Assembly (NCBI RefSeq): GCF_004348685.1
Contig: NZ_SMKO01000024.1
Location: forward strand, 1-64,000
Length of the DNA: 64,000 nucleotides
Reading direction: 5' to 3'
Source: Nonomuraea deserti
GTDB taxonomy: Bacteria > Actinomycetota > Actinomycetes > Streptosporangiales > Streptosporangiaceae
This document shows, in pieces, positions 51,910 to 60,391 of this stretch (position 1 is its first letter; each line of letters starts with the position of its first letter). The notes below the pieces were generated by a model, which made no database searches, was not told the origin of the DNA, and was given only the letters and a program-made list of their open reading frames with translations. The position numbers were made by a program, and so were the translations under genes.

Positions 51910-52327
51910 TGGCCGGCGAAGGCATCCCGGTCGAGGTCGCCTGCCACGTGTTGAACGTGTCGGTGTCCGGCTACTACGCCTGGCGGGTTCGGCCGCCCTC
52001 GCCACGGGCCATCCGGCACGCCTGTCTGACCGACCTGATCCGGCAGATCCACCAGGACTCGCGCGGCACCTATGGCGCCCGCCGGGTGTGTGCCGAACCG
52101 GCCCTCGGCCACCAGGCCACGGTCAGCCACGGCGCGGTGGAACTGCTGATGCGCCGGGCCGGGCTGGAAGGCCTCAGCCGGCCTGAGTGGCGGCTTGCCA
52201 AGCCCGACCAGATCGCCACCGACCTGGTCGACCGCGCCTTCACCCGAACCGGGCCCGACCAATTGTGGATCACCGACATCACCGAACACCCGACGCACGA
52301 GGGCAAGGTGTACTGCTGCGTTCGCGC
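51903..52327 (+). pseudogene. IS3-family orfB, 5' part
   Basis: The frame has the OrfB N-terminus (VACHVLNVSVSGYYAWRVR, HQDSRGTYGARRVCAE) and reaches the first catalytic Asp (LWITDITEHPTHEGKVYC). There the rve core stops; the sequence continues as an unrelated IS30-like tail. The matching 3' end is at 55918-56115. Confidence 0.75.
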
Positions 52328-52430
52328 TCAACACCAGGCCCGAAAGACGCTCGGATGGAAGACACCGGCAGAAGCGTTCAGCGAGCATCTAGACTTGCTG
52401 CTGAGCAGCAGTGTTGCGACGACTGATTGA
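52328..52430 (+). pseudogene. IS30-type transposase C-terminal fragment
   Basis: ARKTLGWKTPAEAFSEHL and SSVATTD are the C-terminal signature of IS30-family transposases, here fused in frame to the truncated IS3 orfB. It shows that an IS30 element once inserted and was later mostly lost. Confidence 0.55.
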
Positions 52431-52614
52431 CTCCGAGCAAATTCGGGTCCTGGGCCTTCACTCAGCGGGCCAGGGGCTCCGGACTGCTGCCGTCGATGGG
52501 CAGCGTGGGGTCCTCCCTCTTAACCGGCTAACACCTATGTTTCCCCAGATCAGCGACACGCCGTGATCTGTTACCTGCTGGCCGGATGGGGTCATCGCGG
52601 GTACATCTGTCCTC

Positions 52615-53700
52615 ATGATCGAACAGGGACTCCGGCTGGAGGAGCGTGAAGGGAGCTGGATGCTGGCCGGACCCTCCGCCGGGCAGTTCGTCCTGGTCGA
52701 TGAGTATCTGGCGTATCTGGCAGACCGGAACTACTCGCCCAAGACCGTCCGCGCCTACGGCTATGACCTGCTGGCATTCTGCCGCTGGCTGGCGACCGAG
52801 GACGTGTCGCTGGGCGAGGTGACGACCGAGACGCTGCTGAAGTTCCTGCACGCCTGTCGCGAGGCCAAGGTCCCCGGGCGTCGCGGCGGCCCGAACGTCG
52901 TCACCTTGTCAGGCCGCCGGATGGATCAGTACGCCGCCACGACGATCAACCGGCGACTGGCGGCCATCTCGGGGCTGTTCACGTTCGTCACGATGCGCGA
53001 CCCGGAGTCCATCAACCCGGTCCCGAAAGGACGCGAGGCGCGCTGGCGGGTGGCCGGCGAGCGGTCCGGGATGCTCGCGCACACGATCCGCCGCCCGAAG
53101 AATCGCTCCTCGCTACGACTGCGCGAGCCACGGCGCCTGCCCAAGGCACTGTCCCAGGCCCAGGCGGCCGAGTTGCTGGCCAGCTTCCACACCTGGCGCG
53201 ACCGAGCGATCGCGGGCCTGATGCTGTATTGCGGGCTGCGCTCGGCCGAGGTGCTCGGCTTGAACGTCGCCGACGCCGACATCGGTGGCCGCTGGGCGAG
53301 CGTGATCGGCAAGGGTGATCGGCAGCGGCGCGTCCCGTTGGACGCCGACGTCGCCTCGGTCATCCAGGTGTATCTGCTGGCTGAGCGTCCCGAGTCGACC
53401 GAGCAGCGGCTGTTCCTGGTGGCCAAGGGCCCCAACCGAGGACGACCGCTCACAGCGGCCGGGCTGCGCACGATCTTCCGCTATCACCGAGCCGTCAGCG
53501 GGATCACCGCAGGTCATCCCCACGCGCTGCGACACACCTTCGGCACCGCACTGGCCGAAGCCGGAGTCGACCTGGCGGTGATGCAGGCGTTGCTCGGTCA
53601 CGCGCACGTCGACACCACCGCCCGCTATATCCATCTGGCACCCGCCCACGTGAAAGCCGAGTTCGATGCCGCACGCAGCCGCATCCGCGCCCAGCAATAG
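52615..53700 (+). CDS. tnpA: Tn554-type tyrosine recombinase A
   Basis: A 361-residue recombinase, the same length as Tn554 TnpA. N-terminal SAM-like domain (DEYLAYLADRNYSPKTVRAYGYDL), catalytic Arg in LMLYCGLRSAEVLGLN, the Lys region in IGKGDRQRRVP, HALRHTFGTALAEAG with His and Arg, and GHAHVDTTARYIHLAP with the Tyr nucleophile. All catalytic residues are present. A decayed partial copy lies at 22783-22975. Confidence 0.85.
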   Translation: MIEQGLRLEEREGSWMLAGPSAGQFVLVDEYLAYLADRNYSPKTVRAYGYDLLAFCRWLATEDVSLGEVTTETLLKFLHACREAKVPGRRGGPNVVTLSGRRMDQYAATTINRRLAAISGLFTFVTMRDPESINPVPKGREARWRVAGERSGMLAHTIRRPKNRSSLRLREPRRLPKALSQAQAAELLASFHTWRDRAIAGLMLYCGLRSAEVLGLNVADADIGGRWASVIGKGDRQRRVPLDADVASVIQVYLLAERPESTEQRLFLVAKGPNRGRPLTAAGLRTIFRYHRAVSGITAGHPHALRHTFGTALAEAGVDLAVMQALLGHAHVDTTARYIHLAPAHVKAEFDAARSRIRAQQ

Positions 53701-55571
53701 CCTGCACGCCGATTACCTGGACTATCTGCAGCGGACCGGGCGAGGCAACCGTCCCTATCAGCAGGCCGCGCGAGTGTTCTTCGAGCGTTGGCCCGACCCC
53801 GGGTGCTGGGCCGCGGAACCGTTGGAGATCCGCTTGTCGGCTGATGCGCACACGCGGCCGATCATCACCTTTCTCATGCTGCACCGCGGACTACGACCCG
53901 GCTACGACTACCTGCTGGAACGCAAACTGTCCACGTTCTGGCGAGAGATCGAGGACTCGCCCATCGCTGCGGGAGTGCAGCGCTTCATGACCGCCGCCGA
54001 GGACCTCGGCTTCTCCTTGCGCGTGCGTCTGGCCACCGGCTCTCAGGTGCCGGCCCGGCTGCTCATCCAGGCCGGACGCCCTCTGGAGCAGCTCACCTTG
54101 GACGATCTGGAAGAGTTCGCCGCCGCCTGCGCCGCGCGCAGCGCCCGCACCGGCAAGGACCACCGTCACTATCTGTCCGCGCTCAGCCAATGCCCAGCGG
54201 GTCCTGTTCCACCTGGGCATTATCGACACGCTGCCGACGATGGGCGGGCCGGTCCCCTTCGAGCAGCGGCTGGCCGAGGTGGCAGAACCGATCCGCACCA
54301 CGATGATCGCCTACCTGGAACGCAAGCGCGCCACCTGCCAGCCCAAGACCGTCTCCGCGATCGCCACCCGGCTCAAACACTTCGGCCTCTTCCTCACCCA
54401 CATCGATCCCGGACTCACCCCGATCGCCCAGCTGGACCGCCAGCGTCACATTGAGCCCTACCTCACCGCCCTGGTCGAGGCCGTCAACCCCAAGAACGGC
54501 GAAGTCATCACCGTCGCCGACCGCTCCCGCCGGGTGATCGCGCTGACCGGCTTCCTCACCGATATCACCGAGTGGGGCTGGGCTGAGGCGCCCGCCCGCA
54601 AGCTGGTGTTCCGTGATGACAACCCCAAGCTCCCGCAGGTGCTGCCCCGCTACCTGCCCATCGATGCCGATCGCCGCCTGACCGAAGAGCTCCGCGACCG
54701 TCCCGGCAACCAGCTGGCCGCCTGCGCCCTAAGATTGCAACGCGCCTGCGGGCTACGCATCGGAGAACTCCTGGACCTGGAACTCGACTGCGTCCACGAG
54801 GTTCCCGGCCATGGCAGCTGGCTGAAGATCCCGCTCGGGAAGCTGGAGACCGAACGCATGGTCCCCCTCGACGAAGAGATCCTCGACCTGATCGACCACA
54901 CCATCGAGCTCCGAACGCACGGCAGACCCATGCCGCATCCCCGCTACCGACGTCCCGCGCAGTTCCTGTTCACCCACCACGGCCGCCGCCTCGGCCAAGG
55001 AGCCGTCCGCGCCGAACTCGATCGCGCCGCTCACCAAGCCGGACTCGGTCACATCACCTCCCACCAGCTCCGCCACACCTACGCCACGGCCCTGGTGAAC
55101 GCCGGGGTCTCGTTGCAAGCGCTGATGGCGTTGCTCGGACACGCCTCCGCCGAGATGAGCCTGCGCTATGGACGACTGTTCGACACCACCATCCGCGCCG
55201 AATACGAACGAGCCCTCGACCTGGCCAAACAACAAGCCCACACCCCGGCCCCCGGCCGTGTCCACCTGCCCCTGGCCGACATCACCGGCGGCAAGGACTG
55301 GAAAGACACCCCGCTGATCAAATCCAGAATGGCCGGCGGCTTCTGCCTACGCGCACCCGCCCAAGGCGCCTGCACCTACGCCAACATCTGCGAACACTGC
55401 CCCAGCTTCCACACCGAACCCAGCTCGCTGCCCATCCTCGCCGCCCAGCGTGTCGACGCAGACGCGCTCGCCCAAGACGCCGAAAATCGAGGCTGGATCG
55501 CCGAAGCCGAACGACACCGCCGGCTCATCACCCGACTCGACCACCTGATCAGCGAGGCCCACGCCGGATGA
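53666..55571 (+). pseudogene. tnpB: Tn554-type tyrosine recombinase B, frameshifted
   Basis: Read through one frameshift near 54189 the product is about 634 residues, the TnpB size. The first part ends in RTGKDHRHYLSALS; the next frame continues NAQRVLFHLGIIDTLPTMGG. The second part has the full catalytic set (LQRACGLRIGELLDLE, SHQLRHTYATALVNAG, GHASAEMSLRYGRLFD). Either the gene is inactive or the shift is a sequence error. An independent start at 54240 would still encode the catalytic domain. Confidence 0.75.
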
Positions 55572-55867
55572 CCAGCAGCGACACCCTCCACCGCGTCGAG
55601 AAGGCATGCGCCCAGCTCCACCGCGACGGCCAACCCGTCACCTTCATCGCCGTCGCCCACCTCACCGGGCTAGGCCGCACCACCCTCTACCGCAGCGCCA
55701 CCCTCCGCGCCGTCATCGAGGAGAACCGCCGCCGCGCCGCCACCAACGGCACCCTCACCGGCCTCCTGGACGAAATCCGCACACTCCAAACCGCTCTGGA
55801 AGCCGTCGCTGCACGCGTCCGGCACCACGAAGAGCAACTCCGCCGACTTACTACTCGGGTCGGCTGA
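55568..55867 (+). CDS. TnpC-like accessory protein (DUF6262)
   Basis: A 99-residue protein overlapping tnpB by four bases. A DNA-binding-like N-terminus (VTFIAVAHLTGLGRTTLYRSATLR) is followed by a coiled-coil (LLDEIRTLQTALEAVAARVRHHEEQ). This is the DUF6262/TnpC type that accompanies TnpA/TnpB and affects transposition frequency and orientation. Confidence 0.75.
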   Translation: MTSSDTLHRVEKACAQLHRDGQPVTFIAVAHLTGLGRTTLYRSATLRAVIEENRRRAATNGTLTGLLDEIRTLQTALEAVAARVRHHEEQLRRLTTRVG

Positions 55868-55917
55868 AAGCGTTAACCGGCCAACGCCCAGAACCGGCTT
55901 CATTAGCCGGATAATGC

Positions 55918-56115
55918 TTCGACAACGCCATGATGGAGTCGTTCTGGTCCCGGATGCAGGTCGCACTACTCGACCGTCAGCGCTGGAACAGCCGCATCGA
56001 GCTCGCCAACGCGATCTTCGAGTACCTGGAGATCTGGCACAACCGGCAACGACGGCACAGCAGCCTGGGCATGCTCACCCCGATACAGTTCGAGAACACG
56101 TCCACCGTGGCATGA
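55918..56115 (+). pseudogene. IS3-family orfB, 3' part
   Basis: NAMMESFWSRMQVALLDRQR and EYLEIWHNRQRRHSSLGMLT are the last third of an IS3 OrfB, with the catalytic Glu in AMMESFW. It is the missing end of the gene that starts at 51903. Confidence 0.8.
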
Positions 56116-56195
56116 CAATCCAGCACCGCGACTCCACCCCACCCGGGGCACACCACCTCCACCGAACCCGGGGGCCGGTCAAATCAAATGCCCCC

Positions 56196-57623
56196 TTAGT
56201 TCGATGTTGCGAGCAACGACAGTTCCCCGAGGCCAGCCCGCCGAGCCAGGCGGTTAGCCAGCTTGCGCGATTCGCTAACCAAGGCGGGCACATCGACGCC
56301 CATTAGCTCGCCGTCGGCGACCCTTCGCCGTCCCGCCACCCAGACGTCTTTCACTTCGCGAGGTCCCGCGCAGTAGACGATCGCCTGGAACGGATCGTGG
56401 ACATTGGCGAGGGCTGGCGAGCCGCCGTCGAAGACAACCAGGTCGGCGGCCTTTCCGGGTTCCAATGAACCGACCGCGGTTTCGAGGTGCAGCGCGGCGG
56501 CACCCTCGATGGTCGCCATGCGGAAGGCCTCACGCGCGGTCAGAGCAGCAGGGTCGAGCTGATCCAGCCGTTGGAGGAGAACGCCGGTCTTGATCGCTTC
56601 CAGCATGTCCTGGCGGTCGTTGCTGGCTGGGCCGTCAACGCCGAGCCCGACATTGATCCCGCTACCGCGCAGCCGTGAGACCGGGCATACCCCCGACGCA
56701 AGGATCATGTTCGATACCGGGTTATACGCTACGCCGACGCCGTGCGATGCCAAGAGGCGGATGTCAGTATCCTCGAGCCAGACGCAGTGTGCTGCGAGTG
56801 TCGGCAAAGCGAACAGTCCGTTCTGTGCGCAGTACGCGATCGGGCTCATATGTCGGGACTCTCGGATGAACTCGATCTCCTCTCGTGTCTCATGAAGGTG
56901 GATGTGGATTCCGTCTGCATTCAACGATGCGAAGTCAACCGACCGTGCGAACATCGAAGGGGCTTGCGCAGCCACCGTCGCCATTCCGACGCGGAACCGG
57001 CACAGCGTACTGGCGGCCGCGGCCTCACATAGCGCGGCATGTTCGGCGAACACATCCTCCACCGGAGTCCCTGGCCGCCGATCACTCGCGCCATAGGAGA
57101 CGATTCCCTTCAGGCCCAGTTCCTCGAGGCCCTGGACAACTCCAGGCGTGACGGACGTCGTCCTCGGGTCACAGACGAACATGTCGTTCGTCAGCGTGAT
57201 CCCGGTCCTCAGCATCTGAACACCGCCGAGCAGCGTACCGATGAAGGCGCTTTCCCGGTTGAGGTGGGGGGCGACGGCGTCGATCAGGACTCGAAGCCAG
57301 TCACCGAGAGCGAAGTTCTCCGCGATTCCTGTCACGAGGGCTTCGGAGAAGTGCCCATGAGTATTGATGAATCCGGGGGTGACGATATCGTTGGACCCGC
57401 CGAGAACGGGACAAGAAGGAAACCTGCTGGACAGATCGTCGAACGACCCGATGTCTGCGATCGTGTCGCTCACCACGCGCACGGCGCCATCTGAAATCAT
57501 CTCGGGTTCTGACGCTGTCAGGACGTACTTGCCGCGAATCAGGAATCCAGCATCCGACTGACGGAGATGGGCGGTCCCCTCCGAAGACATCGTCGGATGC
57601 AGGCGGTCGGACCGTTCAGTCAT
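56196..57623 (-). CDS. Amidohydrolase (deaminase/chlorohydrolase subfamily)
   Basis: A 475-residue TIM-barrel metal hydrolase. Metal and catalytic motifs are INTHGHF (about 86-92), IHLHETREE, LAAHCVWLED and LGVDGPASND. This set is typical of the TrzN/SsnA/8-oxoguanine-deaminase/SAH-deaminase group, which deaminates purines, pterins or triazines. In a cluster that makes 7-carboxy-7-deazaguanine, deamination of a guanine-like ring is a reasonable guess. ATG at 57623 is chosen because GGAGGG lies just before it. It runs in the same direction as, and about 160 bases downstream of, the StrR-type regulator gene. Confidence 0.82.
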   Translation of the reverse strand: MTERSDRLHPTMSSEGTAHLRQSDAGFLIRGKYVLTASEPEMISDGAVRVVSDTIADIGSFDDLSSRFPSCPVLGGSNDIVTPGFINTHGHFSEALVTGIAENFALGDWLRVLIDAVAPHLNRESAFIGTLLGGVQMLRTGITLTNDMFVCDPRTTSVTPGVVQGLEELGLKGIVSYGASDRRPGTPVEDVFAEHAALCEAAAASTLCRFRVGMATVAAQAPSMFARSVDFASLNADGIHIHLHETREEIEFIRESRHMSPIAYCAQNGLFALPTLAAHCVWLEDTDIRLLASHGVGVAYNPVSNMILASGVCPVSRLRGSGINVGLGVDGPASNDRQDMLEAIKTGVLLQRLDQLDPAALTAREAFRMATIEGAAALHLETAVGSLEPGKAADLVVFDGGSPALANVHDPFQAIVYCAGPREVKDVWVAGRRRVADGELMGVDVPALVSESRKLANRLARRAGLGELSLLATSN

Positions 57624-57784
57624 CGAATTCCCTCCATTCCCCATGCCATGTCGGAGTCAGTCTGATTTTCTATCGGCGATGCGGGACATCGGAGATCTAC
57701 GCCTCCCTCGATGTCGCGCCATCTGGCGCTTCGCCCTCACTGGCCTTGAGCCCTCGCGGGGCAGGCCTCGAAGCCGCCGAAGCT

Positions 57785-58849
57785 TCAGAGCCCGGACGCG
57801 CCCCGGGCCTTGCTTTCGGGCATGAGTCGAGCGGACCCTTCCAGTTCCTGAGCGAACTCGTCCCACAACTGCGCGTACCGTCGAGCGAGTTGCACCAGGA
57901 TGGGCACACTGTGCGAAGGCACCGCCGAGGCGAGAGAGGCCGATTCCAACAGGCTTGATGCGTTCGCCTGCAACACTCGGAGAAGCTGGCGTCCGGCCTG
58001 CTTGTGGCGCATGGAAGGATCGCAGGCGAGCTTGGTGACGATGCTGACCGGATCCACCGCCGTCGACAGCGAGGCCCGCAGCGGGCGCGACTCCGAGCGG
58101 CGCCTGGCCGACGACACCCTGGAGTCTGGTCGGCTTTCGTCGCACGCGTACGGTTCCGGTATCGGGTCTTCGCCTCGTGCCAAGCGGCGGCGGACATCGG
58201 CCACCGTGTTCGGCGATATCCCAGAAATCTTGGCCACCTCCCGCAGCGATGACCGCGGTTGGTCCTCCAGCATCTTGGCGGCCTTCAGCCGACCTTCCAC
58301 CGTGCTCAACGGCCGGGTTCTGCCGTCTCGTCCCACTCGAGCGGACGGCAGCGATGACACATCCTGGGCCATGTGCCGCATCTCTGCGACGATCTTGGCC
58401 GCCATACCGACGACCTCGGCGATCGCCCGATCGGACATCTCAGGGTGCGACGTTATGATGCGTGCCGCGGCCGCACGCCGGTCGGCGCGCGACAGAGGGA
58501 GGCCATGCTTCACATTCGCCTCGACGGCGCAGAGGAATGCGTCCTCAGCAGTTCCGTCTAAGAACTCGACATTGATGGATTCTTTCCCGTTGAGCACCGC
58601 TGCCATGAATCGATGGGCACCGTCGACCACTTCCATCGTTCGCCGGTCCACGAGGATCGGCGGGAGTTCGACATCGATCTCCGCGAGGCGCGCGACATGC
58701 TCCTCGTCCCTTCCTCCCAGGCGTGGAGATTGCCCCAGCGAGAGGCTGGCCAGGGGGACAACCCAGGGCCCCCGGCCTGCGGAAAGGTCGTCGATCGCGA
58801 CACCGCCGGAAGGGGGCATCGATTCTTCGTAGAGAGCCGATTTCGACAT
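57785..58849 (-). CDS. StrR/ParB-type cluster activator
   Basis: A 354-residue regulator with a ParB-like N-terminal domain (VPLASLSLGQSPRLGGRDEEHV, ELPPILVDRRTMEVVDGAHR, AVEANVKHGLPLSRADRRAA) and two helix-turn-helix units (MSDRAIAEVVGMAAKIVAEMR; SLREVAKISGISPNTVADVR). This is the layout of StrR, NovG and related pathway-specific activators of streptomycin, aminocoumarin and glycopeptide clusters. It is therefore the probable activator of the 23-58 kb cluster. ATG at 58849 is preferred over the TTG six codons upstream. Confidence 0.85.
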   Translation of the reverse strand: MSKSALYEESMPPSGGVAIDDLSAGRGPWVVPLASLSLGQSPRLGGRDEEHVARLAEIDVELPPILVDRRTMEVVDGAHRFMAAVLNGKESINVEFLDGTAEDAFLCAVEANVKHGLPLSRADRRAAAARIITSHPEMSDRAIAEVVGMAAKIVAEMRHMAQDVSSLPSARVGRDGRTRPLSTVEGRLKAAKMLEDQPRSSLREVAKISGISPNTVADVRRRLARGEDPIPEPYACDESRPDSRVSSARRRSESRPLRASLSTAVDPVSIVTKLACDPSMRHKQAGRQLLRVLQANASSLLESASLASAVPSHSVPILVQLARRYAQLWDEFAQELEGSARLMPESKARGASGL

Positions 58850-59464
58850 CGCTTTTACCTGATTCAAGGCTGCAACCCCTCATCAATTGATCTCGCAAGG
58901 CAGTTGCACAGCTCTCCGCCTCACGACGTACACATGCACCGGTCCGTGCATGAACCGGTGGATTCTTAGTTCACTGAACTGACCTCTCATGCCCGGGCAG
59001 TCGCATTCTTACGCGCAGTGGAAGCGTAATTCTCGGTCGTGGTCGGTTCACCGGAGGACGGCCACCGCGGGGCAGCCAAGTCGTTTATTGGCATCGTCGA
59101 ATCTTTCGGACAATACTCGTTCTTACAGATGATTATCGTCTGTAATCCTCTACGATGTGAAAGGGAGGAAGAGGAGGAACCTAGGCAACTCCTGAAACGC
59201 GTGATATGAGCGCGAGGCGTCCGGCCGCACTGTACCGCTGCCACGGGCACCGTGCCGCTGGGCGGCATCATTGACCGGCTCACCCTCGCACATTAAGAGA
59301 TGTCGATATCGATCCGCTTTAGAGTCGCTTTAGCTTCGATTCTTCGGGATTAAGGTGCGGTCGGTTGAACGGCCCGGCTGAAGGTCGAATGTGCGCCGCG
59401 GTCAGCACGCTGGCCCGGCTGTCACGCCGGGTGGGCGGGGTTCTGCGCCGGATGTAATCGACGA
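58850..59464. promoter_or_regulatory. Upstream region of the activator with palindromes
   Basis: CATGCAC (58933-58939) is inverted as GTGCATG (58946-58952), interlocked with CACCGGT/ACCGGTG (58937-58943 / 58954-58960), and AGTTCACTGAACT (58968-58980) is a 13-base palindrome. These are good operator candidates for autoregulation. The remaining 480 bases are of lower GC and hold no gene I can support. Confidence 0.5.
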
Positions 59465-59600
59465 ATGTTCGGCAAGACGCGGCGGCAGACCGCCTACTAC
59501 GCCTGCCTGCCCGCCCACGGTTACCGGCCTGATGGGCACCCGCCGACCATCTACGTTCGCGAAGACCACTGGGAGGGATTCAGGTGTGAACCCCACCGCA
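59465..59600 (+). pseudogene. Serine recombinase zinc-ribbon fragment
   Basis: MFGKTRRQTAYYACLPAHGY and the following PTIYVREDHW match the zinc-ribbon segment of large serine recombinases. It is fused by chance to unrelated sequence. Confidence 0.4.
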
Positions 59601-59713
59601 TGAACGCAGCCGCAGAGCGGGCCCCCGTCCACCTCCCCGGGAACCCGTGGTCGGGGCGGCCCACGCGCGGGCCACCCCGGCCCGGCGCACCGATCCGTGA
59701 AGGAGACCACACG

Positions 59714-59800
59714 GTGACCTCCACCGACACCGCCCGCTGGCGGCACATCGAGATCGTCCTGGACCGCTCCGCATCCATGCGTTCCATCTACACCGGCAGT
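59714..59800 (+). pseudogene. VWA-domain protein start fragment
   Basis: VTSTDTARWRHIEIVLDRSASM has the start and MIDAS-type DxSxS of actinobacterial VWA proteins, after a GTG preceded by GAAGGAG. The protein is cut after about 30 residues by an ISL3-type transposase tail in the same frame. Confidence 0.45.
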
Positions 59801-59802
59801 CA

Positions 59803-60252
59803 GAACCTGCTCTACCGGTACATCAACCAAGGCCGCGTCGAATGCGACCGGCCCGCGATCTCGCCCAAGCGTCTGGCCGGCCTGCTCCTCAGCGCACCGG
59901 GCAAGGTCACCGGCCACCACGCCGAACGACTGGATGCCGCCATCGCCGCCTGCCACGAGATGACCATGCTCGCCGGACTCGTCCGGGACTTCGCCGCCCT
60001 CCTCGACCCCCAGCAGGGCAACGACCAGCTCCTGACCGCCTGGATCGAACAAGCACGCCAGGTCGACCTGCCCCACCTGCACGCCTTCACCCGCGGACTG
60101 GAATACGACCGGGCCGCCGTCAACGCCGCTCTCACGTCCCGTTTCACAACGGCGGCACGGAAGGCGTCAACACCAAAGCAAAAATGATCAAGAGGCAGAT
60201 GTACGGGCGAGCCGGCTTCGCGCTCCTCCGCCACCGCATCCTGCTCGCCTAA
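59803..60252 (+). pseudogene. ISL3-family transposase C-terminal part
   Basis: ERLDAAIAACHEMTMLAGLV, LTAWIEQARQVDLPHLHAF and TRGLEYDRAAVNAALT lead to a frameshift near 60145, after which the terminal MIKRQMYGRAGFALLRHRIL reads in another frame. These are C-terminal ISL3 motifs. Confidence 0.7.
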
Positions 60253-60391
60253 CCACGGTCGGTCACCACCGAAAGTGGGCCAGAGCCAGTGACCGTACAG
60301 ACCCCGCCTGGGGCATCGACGTCGAAGTCGTCCCACGCCGCTCCCACCAGCCCGGCTTCCACGTCGTCAAACGTGACCGTACAGACCCTGA

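Larger units (their letters stand above)
52520..55885 (+). mobile_element. Tn554-like tnpABC transposition unit
   Basis: Three adjacent genes (two tyrosine recombinases and a small accessory gene) match the Tn554 layout. A 13-base sequence TTAACCGGCTAAC (52520-52532) recurs with one change as TTAACCGGCCAAC (55873-55885), framing the unit as a candidate attachment-site repeat. No cargo gene lies between the repeats, so it is a bare transposition module. Confidence 0.6.
51537..56154 (+). mobile_element. IS3-family element interrupted by nested elements
   Basis: GGTGTGCCCCGGGTTGGGTGGAGG (51537-51560 on the plus strand) recurs, with few changes, as the reverse complement near 56132-56154; these are the IS ends. 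orfA and the 5' part of orfB are at the left and the 3' part of orfB at the right, with IS30 debris and a Tn554-like unit between. The left end starts seven bases after the alaS stop. Confidence 0.75.
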
